The notes: generated by a model from the letters alone, not told the origin. 64,000 nt of DNA from an uncultured Lachnospiraceae bacterium (GCA_910586755.1 CAJUJM010000008.1:39352-103351); one strand, 5' to 3'; shown: positions 51,982-61,037, counted from the stretch's first letter. A program made the numbers and translations.

Positions 51982-52743
51982 TTATGCTCTTTTCCATTTA
52001 GAAACCGGCGCACGCTTGATGGAGCGGACTACCAGTCCGTCTGCAGGCGTATTTTCGGAAGCAGCAATGGCTGCGGTAATAACGGCTACTAACTCTAAAT
52101 CATCTGCCAGTTCCTCCTCTTCCACTGCAGGCGCCGCCGGAATGGCTGCTGCAGGAGCAGGCGCCGGAGTGTTGGCGGCTTTCTGCTTTTCTTCCCACTC
52201 ATGAATATACCGGAAGAGGCCGATAAGGAAGCTGATAAATATCAGCACTGCGAAAACCGTGCCCATACCCATAAGGGTGTTTAAACCGGCCTTGGTTAAG
52301 CGCTCAGCTATGGTATAAACCGGATTAAAGGATATGGCGGTATACTGGGTCTTGTCCTCGTCAATGGCAATATAAGTGTCCATGTTCCTCTTTTCAAAGA
52401 CTGCCTTTACGTTGGCTCCAAATCCATCCTCAGTTAAAACCACTTCAGCGGGATTAATGAAAACCAGAGCGCCCAAGTCCTCCTTGATTCCTATCCAGGA
52501 AGTAACGGCTGCTGATAATACCGTATCTTTCCCTTTCTCTGCCGCCTTTAAGGTAGCCTCAAGCTCCTCCTGGGTCATCATATCAAAGGTTCGCAAGGTG
52601 CTTTCCGCCATCTGGGACACATAGAGTTTGTCCTGCTCACTTAGAGTTTCCTCCTCTGCCTGAGAACCTGCACAGGCAGTAAGGGCAAACATGGCCATGG
52701 TCAGGCAAAGCACTGCAAATGCCCGTCTCATAAATTGTTTCAT
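51982..52743 (-). CDS. oadG: OadG-family gamma/delta subunit, lipoprotein-like N-terminus
   Basis: A 253-residue protein. An N-terminal lipoprotein signal (VLCLTMAMFALTACAGS, lipobox LTAC) leads to an extracellular domain of about 130 residues. A membrane segment (MGMGTVFAVLIFISFLIGLF) follows, then a Pro/Ala linker and a C-terminal cytoplasmic segment, typical of OadG-family stabilising subunits. Usual OadG has only the membrane and linker part (~80-120 residues); here an outside domain of ~130 residues is fused. It should assemble the alpha and beta subunits. Confidence 0.75.
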   Translation of the reverse strand: MKQFMRRAFAVLCLTMAMFALTACAGSQAEEETLSEQDKLYVSQMAESTLRTFDMMTQEELEATLKAAEKGKDTVLSAAVTSWIGIKEDLGALVFINPAEVVLTEDGFGANVKAVFEKRNMDTYIAIDEDKTQYTAISFNPVYTIAERLTKAGLNTLMGMGTVFAVLIFISFLIGLFRYIHEWEEKQKAANTPAPAPAAAIPAAPAVEEEELADDLELVAVITAAIAASENTPADGLVVRSIKRAPVSKWKRA

Positions 52744-52761
52744 ATACCTGTCACCTCATTA

Positions 52762-54216
52762 TTAAACCGTGCCATGCTTTTTGCCCGGACGGTCCTCTCT
52801 CTTTGTGAACAACATCTCAAATGCCGCAATCACACGCTTTCTGGTGTCGCCGGCCTCAATGATATCGTCAACATATCCTCTCTTTGCTGCTGCCAGGGCG
52901 CTGGACTGAAGCCCCTGATACTCTGCCGCCTTCTCAGCAATCAAAGCAGCCCCGTCGTCAGAGGAAGCAATCTCGTCTGCATACATGATTTTTACTGCTG
53001 CAGATGCATCCATCATGCCGATGGAAGCGTCCTTCCATGCGTAAACCATGTCTGCGCCAGTGGATTTACTGTTCATGGTCAGGTACGCGCTGCCGTAAGC
53101 CTGTCCTGCAATCACGGTTACCTTGGGAACGGTAGCATTTGCAAATGCATAGGTTAAACGGCCTGCCGCCTTTGCAATCTTTCTCTCAGAATGTTTGTCA
53201 GCCTTGTAACCGGTGGTGTTGACCATAACCAGTACCGGGATCTCAAAGGCATCACAGAAAGTAACAAAATCCGCCGCCTTGTCACAGCCCTTTGCCGTAA
53301 GCTTGGCCTCATACTCTCCGGTCTTTTCCCCTTCCGTATTGTAGCTCTCGGTGCGGTTTGCCACACAGCCTACCGTGGTGCCGTTTAAACGGATAAATCC
53401 GGTAACCATCTCCGGTGCATATGCTTTCTTTACTTCCATAAAGAAGTGATCATCGGAGATAAAAGACATGGCCATGGCGGTGTCGCCCACGCAGTTTTCC
53501 AGATCCGGACATACCCGGTTTAAGTCATCCGTACATTCATCATAGGACAGATCGTCCTCGTTGTTAGCCGGAAGAATGGTAATCAGAGTGCGGATCTCCC
53601 TTAAAATCGTGTCCTCATCGCCGGTAAAATCAATCAGGCCGGTATCCTCGCTCTGGAATTTGGCAGCAGCGGTATCGCATTTTGCCACGTCGTTGCCGTC
53701 TAATGCATTGGGGGAGTTTACAAATACCTTTGCCCCCTTTTCTTCCATAAAGGTAAAGTCAGCCATTCCCAAGGATACGGCCATGCCGCCTCCGCAGGCG
53801 CCAAATACTGCCTGAATCTGGGGAATCACGCCGGAAGCCATGGTCTGGCTTAAATACAGCTTTCCAAATGCGTCTAATGCATCGGTTGCCTCCTGAAGGC
53901 GTAAGCCTGCACAGTCGATGAGGCCCACAACAGGCGCCCCCATTTTCATTGCCAGGGCATAGGTATTTGCAATCTTTTTGGCATGCATCTCGCCTATGGA
54001 ACCCCCCATAACGGAAGCGTCCTGGCTGTACACATACACAAGATTTCCGTCGATGGTACCGTAGCCGGTAACTACGCCGTCGGCGGGTGTTTCCTTGGCA
54101 GTCATGTTGAAATCCGTATTTCTGGCAGTTACATATGCGCCGATTTCAACAAAACTGTTTTCATCAAGTAAACGGGTGATTCTGTTACTTGCTGAAGTTT
54201 GTGCTGAATTACTCAT
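52762..54216 (-). CDS. mmdA: Acyl-CoA carboxyltransferase subunit (MmdA / 12S type)
   Basis: Start at MSNSAQTSASNRITRLLDEN, with GGAGG eight bases upstream; the ATG five codons earlier overlaps that site. About 484 residues with the crotonase-like carboxyltransferase fold: VYSQDASVMGGSIGEMHAKK, QAVFGACGGGMAVSLGMADF (oxyanion Gly-Gly) and VTVIAGQAYGSAYLTMNSKS. Such proteins are alpha subunits of methylmalonyl-CoA decarboxylases or the 12S part of transcarboxylase. It is the first gene of a cluster that also has a 5S-type subunit, a biotin carrier and Na+-pump subunits. The acyl-CoA used is not fixed by sequence. Confidence 0.88.
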   Translation of the reverse strand: MSNSAQTSASNRITRLLDENSFVEIGAYVTARNTDFNMTAKETPADGVVTGYGTIDGNLVYVYSQDASVMGGSIGEMHAKKIANTYALAMKMGAPVVGLIDCAGLRLQEATDALDAFGKLYLSQTMASGVIPQIQAVFGACGGGMAVSLGMADFTFMEEKGAKVFVNSPNALDGNDVAKCDTAAAKFQSEDTGLIDFTGDEDTILREIRTLITILPANNEDDLSYDECTDDLNRVCPDLENCVGDTAMAMSFISDDHFFMEVKKAYAPEMVTGFIRLNGTTVGCVANRTESYNTEGEKTGEYEAKLTAKGCDKAADFVTFCDAFEIPVLVMVNTTGYKADKHSERKIAKAAGRLTYAFANATVPKVTVIAGQAYGSAYLTMNSKSTGADMVYAWKDASIGMMDASAAVKIMYADEIASSDDGAALIAEKAAEYQGLQSSALAAAKRGYVDDIIEAGDTRKRVIAAFEMLFTKREDRPGKKHGTV

Positions 54217-54374
54217 TTTGCAGTCCTCCATTTTAAAATATTTTCATGGTTTTGTCAGTTTGTTATTTAACAAACACAAATCCATTAAACCAAAATCTCT
54301 GCCGATTATAATTTTATATCGGATTTCCAAAAATATCAAGCTGTTTTCCCAAAAAAATAAGCAGGATAACAGAG

Positions 54375-54475
54375 GTAACCGTTGAAACGGCGGGAAATTT
54401 AACAGAAATTTTGCACGTTAAGCTTGCTTGTAAGTCAAAATTTCTGTTAAATTCCACATCGGATGGACATCCGAT
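54375..54475 (+). repeat. Structured intergenic repeat, copy A
   Basis: The 327-base gap between mmdA-like gene and dacF contains no gene. It holds an element starting with GGTAACCGTTGAAA (54375), an 18-base perfect inverted repeat (54396-54413 with 54436-54453, 22-base loop) and a second hairpin (ATCGGATG/CATCCGAT, 54458-54475). A related copy lies inverted at about 59571-59662. The loop GCTTGCTTGTAAG is close to GCTTGCTTGTAGA in copy B. Either a mobile palindromic element or a structured RNA. Confidence 0.75.
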
Positions 54476-54543
54476 GCTTCTTTCTGTCATTCTGCTCATT
54501 TTATAACGTTCTCATGCTCTGTATCAGGGGTTTCCTGCCGGAT

Positions 54544-55893
54544 CTACAAAAAATATTCTGCGAAAACCCGGCCCAAGCACCAGGAAAGACTGATTTTCTT
54601 TACTGTTTTTGAGGCTGACACCGGATCTTTTCGGATAACCTCCCCCTCTAAAGTATAGAGAATCTCCCCTACCACTGTGCCCTTTTCAACAGGAGCCGGA
54701 AGGGATTTTACAATATTTAAGGTTACCTCCACCTTCTCGTCCTTTCTTAAGAGTACGGGAAAAGTTTCCTCCCCTTCTGATGTCAGGGGCATAAAGGCTT
54801 CTTCCGACAGTTCTCCGTTTTCCGGTATTCCTTTCTCAATCAGAAGACTGGGCAGTTCCAGCTTTTGGAAAACATCCCGGTAAGTATAATTGGTTCTCCC
54901 ATATTCTAAAAGCTTTCTGGCATCTGCCCATTTCCAGGTTTTATCCGGAGGCCATCCGCATCCTAAAAGAGCAATGGCAAAAATTCGTTCTTCATCCTCT
55001 GACGCCGCCACATAAGAATATCCCGCCCCTCCGGTAAAGCCGGTTTTTCCTGAGAGAAGATTTTTGTCCATATCTAAAAAAGAATTGTGGTTAACACAGG
55101 AAATATTTCTCTTTCGATCTGCGTCTGTAAAGCTGTAATTTCTGGTTCGGGTTATTTCTAAAAAGTCATCTCTTTTTGGAGATTCCAGGACGCAGTAAGC
55201 CATGATTCTTGCCAAGTCCCGGGCAGTGGTGGAGTGAAGCAGAATTTCCCCGTTTTCTCCGGTCTCCTGGGCATCCAGACCGTTGGGAGTAATAAAATGG
55301 GTATTTTCACACCCCAGGCTCTTAGCCTTTTCATTCATCATTTCCGCAAAGCCTTCTGTAGTAACCCCAATGTGCTCGGCAATGGCTACCGCAGAATCAT
55401 TATAAGACTCCAACATTAAAGCATAGAGAAGGTCCTTTAAATAATAGCTTTCTCCCTTTTTCATTCCCATACGTACCTGGGGCTGGGAAGACGCGTTCCC
55501 GGAAACCGCCACTTTATCCCCCGGTTTTCCTTTTTCCAATGCCAGGATACAGGTCATGATTTTGGTAGTGCTGGCCATAGGGCGCTGCACATCCTCATTT
55601 TTCCCGTACAGCACTCTTCCGGTTTTTCCGTCTATCAGGACAGCCGACTGAGCGTGAAGGCTTAAGGACGGCTCTTCTGCCGCCGCAGCCGGGGCAGAAC
55701 CGGTATTTGACGGGGACTCTTTTAAGGTTCTCCCTTCCCCGGGGCCCTTTCCGTCCTCTTTTTTTTCCGTCTCCAGGTTAATTCTGCTTACCGTAACAAG
55801 CTGCTCCCCCGGTCTTCCCTCTGCAATTCCCAGCAAAAGGATGGCTGCCATCATCCATGCCGTCCACTCCCACCCATGCTTTCTCTGACTCAT
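54544..55893 (-). CDS. dacF: D-alanyl-D-alanine carboxypeptidase (DacF-like, low-molecular-weight penicillin-binding protein)
   Basis: A 449-residue serine peptidase: N-terminal signal anchor (TAWMMAAILLLGIAEG), a linker, then the active-site triad motifs ASTTKIM (Ser-x-x-Lys), SYNDS (Ser-x-Asn) and SGKTGFT (Lys-Thr-Gly). A C-terminal PBP5-type domain follows (EKVEVTLNIVKSLPAPVEKG). It trims D-Ala from peptidoglycan stem peptides outside the membrane. It lies divergent from dinB. A C-terminal amphipathic membrane anchor is less clear than in typical DacF. Confidence 0.92.
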   Translation of the reverse strand: MSQRKHGWEWTAWMMAAILLLGIAEGRPGEQLVTVSRINLETEKKEDGKGPGEGRTLKESPSNTGSAPAAAAEEPSLSLHAQSAVLIDGKTGRVLYGKNEDVQRPMASTTKIMTCILALEKGKPGDKVAVSGNASSQPQVRMGMKKGESYYLKDLLYALMLESYNDSAVAIAEHIGVTTEGFAEMMNEKAKSLGCENTHFITPNGLDAQETGENGEILLHSTTARDLARIMAYCVLESPKRDDFLEITRTRNYSFTDADRKRNISCVNHNSFLDMDKNLLSGKTGFTGGAGYSYVAASEDEERIFAIALLGCGWPPDKTWKWADARKLLEYGRTNYTYRDVFQKLELPSLLIEKGIPENGELSEEAFMPLTSEGEETFPVLLRKDEKVEVTLNIVKSLPAPVEKGTVVGEILYTLEGEVIRKDPVSASKTVKKISLSWCLGRVFAEYFL

Positions 55894-55960
55894 TTTGTCC
55901 GCCTGGCCAATTTTCTTATTGCATTTTATTCTTTTTTTCCGGTTTTATTCCTTTTGCCTC

Positions 55961-55989
55961 TTTACAAAGAACGTATGTTCTGATATACT
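55961..55989 (+). promoter_or_regulatory. dinB promoter with LexA (SOS) box
   Basis: TTTACA (55961-55966) and TATACT (55984-55989) are 17 bases apart. GAACGTATGTTC (55969-55980) lies exactly between them and matches the Firmicute LexA operator GAAC-N4-GTTC. Repressor bound there would block the promoter, so dinB is expected to be SOS-induced. Confidence 0.8.
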
Positions 55990-56053
55990 GAACCTACTCC
56001 CATGAATTTTCCGATAAATCCGATAGAGACAGGGTAAGGAGGCCTTTTTCTTT

Positions 56054-57298
56054 ATGGATAGAGAACGTTTGATTTTTCACATTGACGTGAACTCGGCTTT
56101 TTTAAGCTGGGAATCTGTTTACCGGCTTAAAAAGGATCCCAATGCTCTGGATCTGCGAACCATTCCCTCTGCCGTGGGAGGCGACGCCAAGTCCCGCCAT
56201 GGGGTGGTTCTTGCCAAGTCCACCCCGGCCAAGCGCTGCGGCGTTGTGACAGGAGAGCCTTTGGTTTCCGCTTATAAGAAATGCCCGGATCTGACAGTGG
56301 TTCCCTCCCGTTTCGATTTGTATGTCCAATGTTCCCGCGCCATGATGGATCTCTTATCTCAATACACTCCAGACAGTGAGAAATTCAGCATTGATGAGAC
56401 CTTTTTAGATATGACGGAAACCATCCATCTCTTTGGCTCCCCTGTGGATACAGCGGACCAGATCCGCCGCCGGATCCATGAGGAGCTGGGCTTTACTGTC
56501 AATATCGGCATTGCCCCCAACAAGCTGTTGGCCAAGATGGCCTCGGATTTTGAAAAGCCGGATAAGTGCCATACCCTCTATTTTCATGAACTATCCAGTA
56601 AATTCTGGCCTCTTCCGGTTCGGGAACTGTTTTTTGTGGGAGGCGCCGCCCAGAAACGCCTTACCGCTATCGGCATCCACACTATCGGCCAGCTGGCCGC
56701 CTGCGATCCCAAACTTTTAAAGCCTCATCTGGGGGATAAATATTCAACTCTCATCCACCAGTATGCCAACGGAATTGACGATTCCCCGGTGGGAGAGCGG
56801 GATCCCATTAACAAGGGTTACGGCAACAGCCTGACCTTATCCCGGGATGTGGCAGATTTCGCGGCTGCCAATCAGGTGCTTTTGTCCCTGTGTGAGACGG
56901 TGGGAGCCAGACTCCGGGCTGACGGCGTGTTGTGCAACTGTGTCTGTGTAGAGCTTAAGACCTGGGATTTTAAGGTTCAGTCTCACCAGATATCCCTGCT
57001 TTCCCCCACGGATTCCACTTCCCGGATATATGAAAATGCCTGTCAGGCCCTGAAAGAGTTTTGGGATCTGACCCCTGTCCGCCTTATCGGGGTCCGGGTC
57101 ACCAAGATTGCCGATGACGGAGTGAACCAGCTAAGTTTTTTCGACACAGACAGCAGCGCCAAAAAACGGGAATTTGAAAAAACAGTGGATCAAATCCGAA
57201 GCCGTTTTGGTGTGGACAGTATCAAGCGGGCCAGTTTTTTAACCGGGGATTCCCTTGTGGATCACGCTGCCAGCAAGAAAAAGCATTTAAATTCTTAA
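56054..57298 (+). CDS. dinB: DNA polymerase IV (Y-family, DinB)
   Basis: A 414-residue translesion polymerase. LIFHIDVNSAFLSWESVYRL holds the first catalytic Asp; YTPDSEKFSIDETFLDMTET holds SIDE with the second Asp and Glu. The GIAPNKLLAKMASDFEKPDK segment and a little-finger domain (GYGNSLTLSRDVADFAAANQ) follow. No beta-clamp motif is obvious at the C-terminus (ASKKKHLNS), though QLSFFD (~residue 360) resembles a clamp-binding motif. GGAGG lies 11 bases upstream. The promoter has a LexA box. Confidence 0.94.
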   Translation: MDRERLIFHIDVNSAFLSWESVYRLKKDPNALDLRTIPSAVGGDAKSRHGVVLAKSTPAKRCGVVTGEPLVSAYKKCPDLTVVPSRFDLYVQCSRAMMDLLSQYTPDSEKFSIDETFLDMTETIHLFGSPVDTADQIRRRIHEELGFTVNIGIAPNKLLAKMASDFEKPDKCHTLYFHELSSKFWPLPVRELFFVGGAAQKRLTAIGIHTIGQLAACDPKLLKPHLGDKYSTLIHQYANGIDDSPVGERDPINKGYGNSLTLSRDVADFAAANQVLLSLCETVGARLRADGVLCNCVCVELKTWDFKVQSHQISLLSPTDSTSRIYENACQALKEFWDLTPVRLIGVRVTKIADDGVNQLSFFDTDSSAKKREFEKTVDQIRSRFGVDSIKRASFLTGDSLVDHAASKKKHLNS

Positions 57299-57381
57299 GC
57301 CGTTTCCTATGCATTCAGGGAAGCCAGGCCCGCCCGCCGGATTTTCATGTGCGATGGCCCTGCCGCCGGGCGCATGCCGGT

Positions 57382-58836
57382 TTATTCCGAAACCCACCTT
57401 AATCCCTTGGGATAGTGATTTTTTAAGACTTTCCCCGCCGCCTTAGCCCAGCCCAGAGACATTCCGTCCACGGTAATCAATACCCATCCTTTGTAGGATT
57501 CCGGACTGTTTAACGACATTCCTTTTACGTAGTTTACTGCCTCCTGATACCTCTCTGTATTCTGGGCCGTCAGATTCCGGCACTGCTTTACATCCCCCGG
57601 TTTCAGGAAAAGCGCCAGGCCGTGGGAAGGCTCAAACCGTTTCTTTTTAAATACTCCCAGATGCAGCCCGGGCCTTAACACCCGAAGCCCGTCCACCCCC
57701 TTTTTTCCAAGAAGCTCCCTCGCCCCTTCCGGCAGAAGATATAACTGGTCGCCGAACAGCAGATAATCCCCCTTAGATCTGCCCAGCAATTCCGCGGCTT
57801 TGGCTTCTTTTAAGGTATCTTTTATAAACCCTTCATAATTCTGCCATTCTTCCCTGTCTGCCAAAAGACAGCTGCCTGGCTTTCCCGCACATGCTTTTGT
57901 CCCGCCGGTTTCCATCTTTTTTAAAACCGCCACATAGTGGCCTTCTCCTCTTGCCTTGTGGGGCCAGATGCGGATGGTGGCCTGAAGGTTCTTCTCTCTG
58001 GCGCGTTCCGGGTTGCTGCTCCACTGGGGTTGTCCCGGGGAAAAGCCTGGCCACAGCTCTCCCGGCGTTTCCACCTGAAACTCCGGATGGCGATCTAAAA
58101 ATGCCAGAATCGTCTCCTCATTTTCCTCCGGGGAAAAGGTACAGGTGGAGTAAACCAGCCTTCCTCCCGGTTTTAACATGGCAGCGCCATTGTCCAGAAT
58201 CCTGGCCTGTCTCTCTGCACATTCCCTTACATGCTTCTTACTCCACTGAAGCCTGGCTTCTTCGTCTTTGCGAAACATCCCTTCCCCTGAACAGGGGGCG
58301 TCGATTAGGATTTTGTCAAATACCGGCCCAAACCGTTCCGCCAGCTTTTCTGAATCCTCACTGGTAACCACCGCGTTTCCTATTCCCATCCGTTCCACAT
58401 TCTGGGACAGAATTTTGGCTCTGGAGGGATGAATTTCATTACATACCAAAATACCTGTGCCCATCAGATCCCCTGCGATCTGAGTGGTCTTTCCTCCGGG
58501 AGCCGCGCATAAATCCAAAACCCGGTCTTTCGGCTTTACATCCAAAAGCCGGGCCGCCGCCATGGCGCTTGGCTCCTGAATATAGTACATTCCCGCCTCA
58601 TGATAAAGATGTTTTCCCGGCCTGCATCCGTCATAATAGTACCCCTCTCTGGCCCAGGGAATCTTCTCCAATAAAAACTGTTTTTCTGCAAGGGGCAGGG
58701 AATTCCCGCCTTTGAGAGGATTGAGCCGCAGGCCCTGGGTCCTGTCCTCCTGATAGCTTGCCATAAATGCTTCGAATTCCTCTGCGCCCAGCAGCTCCCG
58801 CATCCGGTCTGTAAAATCCCGGGGCAAATGGTTCAT
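57382..58836 (-). CDS. RsmB/RsmF-family rRNA cytosine-C5 methyltransferase
   Basis: A 484-residue protein: N-terminal helical lid, SAM-binding domain with VLDLCAAPGGKTTQIAGDLM, DAPCSGEGMFRKDEEA (motif IV Cys) and VYSTCTFSPEENEETI (motif VI with catalytic Cys). The C-terminal ~170 residues form an RsmF-like PUA-type RNA-binding extension (e.g. GVDGLRVLRPGLHLGVFKKK, EPSHGLALFL). This layout fits 16S rRNA C1407 methyltransferase (RsmF/YebU). Single-gene unit. Confidence 0.9.
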   Translation of the reverse strand: MNHLPRDFTDRMRELLGAEEFEAFMASYQEDRTQGLRLNPLKGGNSLPLAEKQFLLEKIPWAREGYYYDGCRPGKHLYHEAGMYYIQEPSAMAAARLLDVKPKDRVLDLCAAPGGKTTQIAGDLMGTGILVCNEIHPSRAKILSQNVERMGIGNAVVTSEDSEKLAERFGPVFDKILIDAPCSGEGMFRKDEEARLQWSKKHVRECAERQARILDNGAAMLKPGGRLVYSTCTFSPEENEETILAFLDRHPEFQVETPGELWPGFSPGQPQWSSNPERAREKNLQATIRIWPHKARGEGHYVAVLKKMETGGTKACAGKPGSCLLADREEWQNYEGFIKDTLKEAKAAELLGRSKGDYLLFGDQLYLLPEGARELLGKKGVDGLRVLRPGLHLGVFKKKRFEPSHGLALFLKPGDVKQCRNLTAQNTERYQEAVNYVKGMSLNSPESYKGWVLITVDGMSLGWAKAAGKVLKNHYPKGLRWVSE

Positions 58837-58933
58837 CCTGTTCTCTCCTATCCTGCCGGCCTAAAGCCGGCCTGTAAACTGTAAAATCCGGTAAAGCCTG
58901 TCACTGGCCCTCTTTGCCGGATCCTCCATAACT

Positions 58934-58979
58934 GAAAAAGGAGCTGTGCAAAATGAAGTTTCATTTTACAACAGCCCCT
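58934..58979 (-). terminator. Terminator after the DUF6465 gene
   Basis: AGGAGCTGT (58939-58947) pairs with ACAGCCCCT (58971-58979) with one mismatch, and an inner AAAATGAA/TTCATTTT stem extends it. TTTTT on the minus strand follows. Confidence 0.75.
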
Positions 58980-59002
58980 GACGTCAAACTTCGGCTATGC
59001 CA

Positions 59003-59374
59003 TTACAGCATAATCTTGAATTCCGGACTTTCCTCGCCGTTTACTACATAATAAGCCGCATGCTCTTCTGCAACTACATACAGCTCAATGGTCTTGATCT
59101 CAACGCCCTTGTGAGACTTGGCATAAGCCTTCTGCGCCTGAGATAATACGTCCTTTGCAATAACCTCTTTACCGGCAAACTGGAATACCACCGTTGCCTT
59201 GGGATCCTTCTTTACTGCCGGCTTCTTTGCTGCCGGAGCCTTTACTTCCTTCTCAGCAGGAGCAGCCTTTACTTCCTTTTCAACAACCGGTGCGTCCTTT
59301 ACTGCCGGGGCCTTTACTTCTTCCTTTACAGTTTTAGCCGCTGCAGTCTTGGTATTCTTTTTGGGTGCTGCCAT
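59003..59374 (-). CDS. DUF6465-family protein with Lys/Ala/Pro-rich N-terminus
   Basis: Start at MAAPKKNTKTAAAKTVKEEV with GGAGG nine bases upstream. About 123 residues: a highly charged Lys/Ala/Pro/Glu arm with repeats such as KEVKAAPAEKEVKAPA (~residues 1-65), then a small conserved domain (TVVFQFAGKEVIAKDVLSQA, IELYVVAEEHAAYYVVNGEE). DUF6465 proteins are typical of Lachnospiraceae and unassigned in function; the arm resembles nucleic-acid-binding tails (histone H1-like). Monocistronic, with terminator. Confidence 0.75.
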   Translation of the reverse strand: MAAPKKNTKTAAAKTVKEEVKAPAVKDAPVVEKEVKAAPAEKEVKAPAAKKPAVKKDPKATVVFQFAGKEVIAKDVLSQAQKAYAKSHKGVEIKTIELYVVAEEHAAYYVVNGEESPEFKIML

Positions 59375-59570
59375 AACACGTTTCCTCCTCATAACTCTAC
59401 TAACATTTGTATTATTATTTACTTACAAGTATTCCTTTTGCTGTCGTTATTACTGGATTATACGGCTATGTTTCCCATTTGTCAACGTTTTCGCGGTTTG
59501 TCATGGTTTTTCATATAGAAAATGCCACTATTCCCGTGGGTATCCTTTTGCCCAATTTACGCCGGATTAG

Positions 59571-59662
59571 AAGTATAGGATGTTCATCTCATGTGAAATT
59601 TGCCGGGAATTTTAATCTACAAGCAAGCCTGATGTGCAAAATTCCCGACAAATTCCGCGCCA
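59571..59662 (-). repeat. Structured intergenic repeat, copy B (inverted)
   Basis: The ~300-base gap between the DUF6465 gene start and the enolase stop contains no gene. It holds an element related to copy A on the opposite strand. Stem arms are 59597-59613 and 59638-59654 (16 of 17 paired), with loop sequence GCACATCAGGCTTGCTTGTA on the minus strand against GCACGTTAAGCTTGCTTGTA in copy A. The stem sequence differs (GCCGGGA versus AACAGAA) but pairing is kept. The second hairpin is imperfect (GGATGTTCATC, 59578-59588). Confidence 0.72.
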
Positions 59663-59675
59663 TCTCAGTTGTATT

Positions 59676-60941
59676 CTAGAAATCTTCCTCAATTCGAAGA
59701 AGCTGATTATATTTTGATACTCTGTCGGAACGGCAGGGGGCTCCTGTTTTTATCTGTCCTCCATTTACCGCAACTGCAATATCCGCAATGATCGGATCCT
59801 CTGTCTCCCCGGAGCGGTGGGAAATCACTGTGGAATACCCGGCTTCCTGGGCCATTCGGATGGCTTCCAGGCTTTCGGTTAACGTGCCAATCTGGTTGAC
59901 CTTTACCAGAATGGAATTGGCGATTCCCATATCAATTCCTTTTTTCAGACGCTTGGTATTGGTGACAAACAGATCGTCTCCCACCAGCTGGATAGAGGAT
60001 CCCAAGGCAGCAGTCAGCATCCTCCATCCCTCCCAGTCTTCCTCCTGAAGACCATCCTCAATGGAGAAAATCGGGTATTTATTCACCAGCTCTTTATAAT
60101 ACTGAACCATCTCCGTAGAAGAACGGCGCACCTGAGTTCCTTTCATCTTGCTTTCTCCCGGAAACAGGTAATATCCGCTCTCTTCATCGTACAGCTCTGA
60201 GGAGGCGGCATCAATGGCGATCCGAATGTCTTCTCCCGGGCAATAGCCTGCCAGGGTAATGGCCTCCACCAGGTAGGAAAGCACCTGATCCGCATCCTGA
60301 AAATCCGGGGCAAATCCTCCTTCGTCCCCCACTCCTGTGGAGTAGCCTCTGCTGGATAAAAGCTTCTTTAGGGTATGGTAAACCTCCGCACAGATCCGAA
60401 GGCCTTCCGAAAAGCTTTTGGCTTTCCAGGGAGCAATCATAAATTCCTGGAGATCTACGGTATTATCTGCATGCTTTCCTCCATTTAAAATATTCATCAT
60501 AGGCCTGGGAAGCCTGCAGGCATTGACGCCGCCCAAATATCGATAGAGGGGAAGCTCCAAAGCATTGGCAGCCGCCCGGGCTACCGCCATAGATACTCCT
60601 AAAATGGCATTGGCTCCCAGCTTCTCTTTGTTTTCCGTGCCGTCAGCGGCTATCAAAAGCCGGTCAATGTTTCTCTGATCCAGAGCATTTTCAAACATTA
60701 AGGTTTCCGCCAGCACAGTGTTTACATGCTCCACTGCTTTTAATACGCCTTTTCCCATATAACGTCCGGTTTTATCTCTCAGCTCTACCGCCTCGAATTT
60801 ACCGGTGGAAGCCCCGGAAGGCACCGACGCCCGGCCTGATGCCCCACATTCCAGTGTTACTTCGGCCTCTACAGTAGGGTTTCCTCTGGAGTCCAGGATC
60901 TCCCTGGCCCGCACTGAGGTGATCTCATATTTTTCACTCAT
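59676..60941 (-). CDS. eno: Enolase
   Basis: A 421-residue enolase: VRAREILDSRGNPTVEAEVT at the N-terminus, VPSGASTGKFEAVELRD (mobile loop), LNGGKHADNTVDLQEFMIAP (catalytic region), IAIDAASSELYDE, SIEDGLQEEDWEGW and STVISHRSGETEDPIIADIA with the catalytic Lys in ILVKVNQIGTL. It converts 2-phosphoglycerate to phosphoenolpyruvate. AAGGAGG precedes the ATG. It stands alone; structured repeat copy B follows directly. Confidence 0.96.
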   Translation of the reverse strand: MSEKYEITSVRAREILDSRGNPTVEAEVTLECGASGRASVPSGASTGKFEAVELRDKTGRYMGKGVLKAVEHVNTVLAETLMFENALDQRNIDRLLIAADGTENKEKLGANAILGVSMAVARAAANALELPLYRYLGGVNACRLPRPMMNILNGGKHADNTVDLQEFMIAPWKAKSFSEGLRICAEVYHTLKKLLSSRGYSTGVGDEGGFAPDFQDADQVLSYLVEAITLAGYCPGEDIRIAIDAASSELYDEESGYYLFPGESKMKGTQVRRSSTEMVQYYKELVNKYPIFSIEDGLQEEDWEGWRMLTAALGSSIQLVGDDLFVTNTKRLKKGIDMGIANSILVKVNQIGTLTESLEAIRMAQEAGYSTVISHRSGETEDPIIADIAVAVNGGQIKTGAPCRSDRVSKYNQLLRIEEDF

Positions 60942-61037
60942 GGTTACACTGCCTCCTTGTTAAATTTCGTGTATATGCCATACACTTGCCGTCAAAATTT
61001 AGTATGTGCAGTTCTGTGAAAAATATGGGAAGGTTGG

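Noticed and set aside
54314..59679. Short related peptides read from the two intergenic repeats (containing LQASLxCKI)
   Set aside because: Similarity of the translated strings comes from the shared DNA element; frames have no start signals and the stems covary at the DNA/RNA level, so they are not genes.
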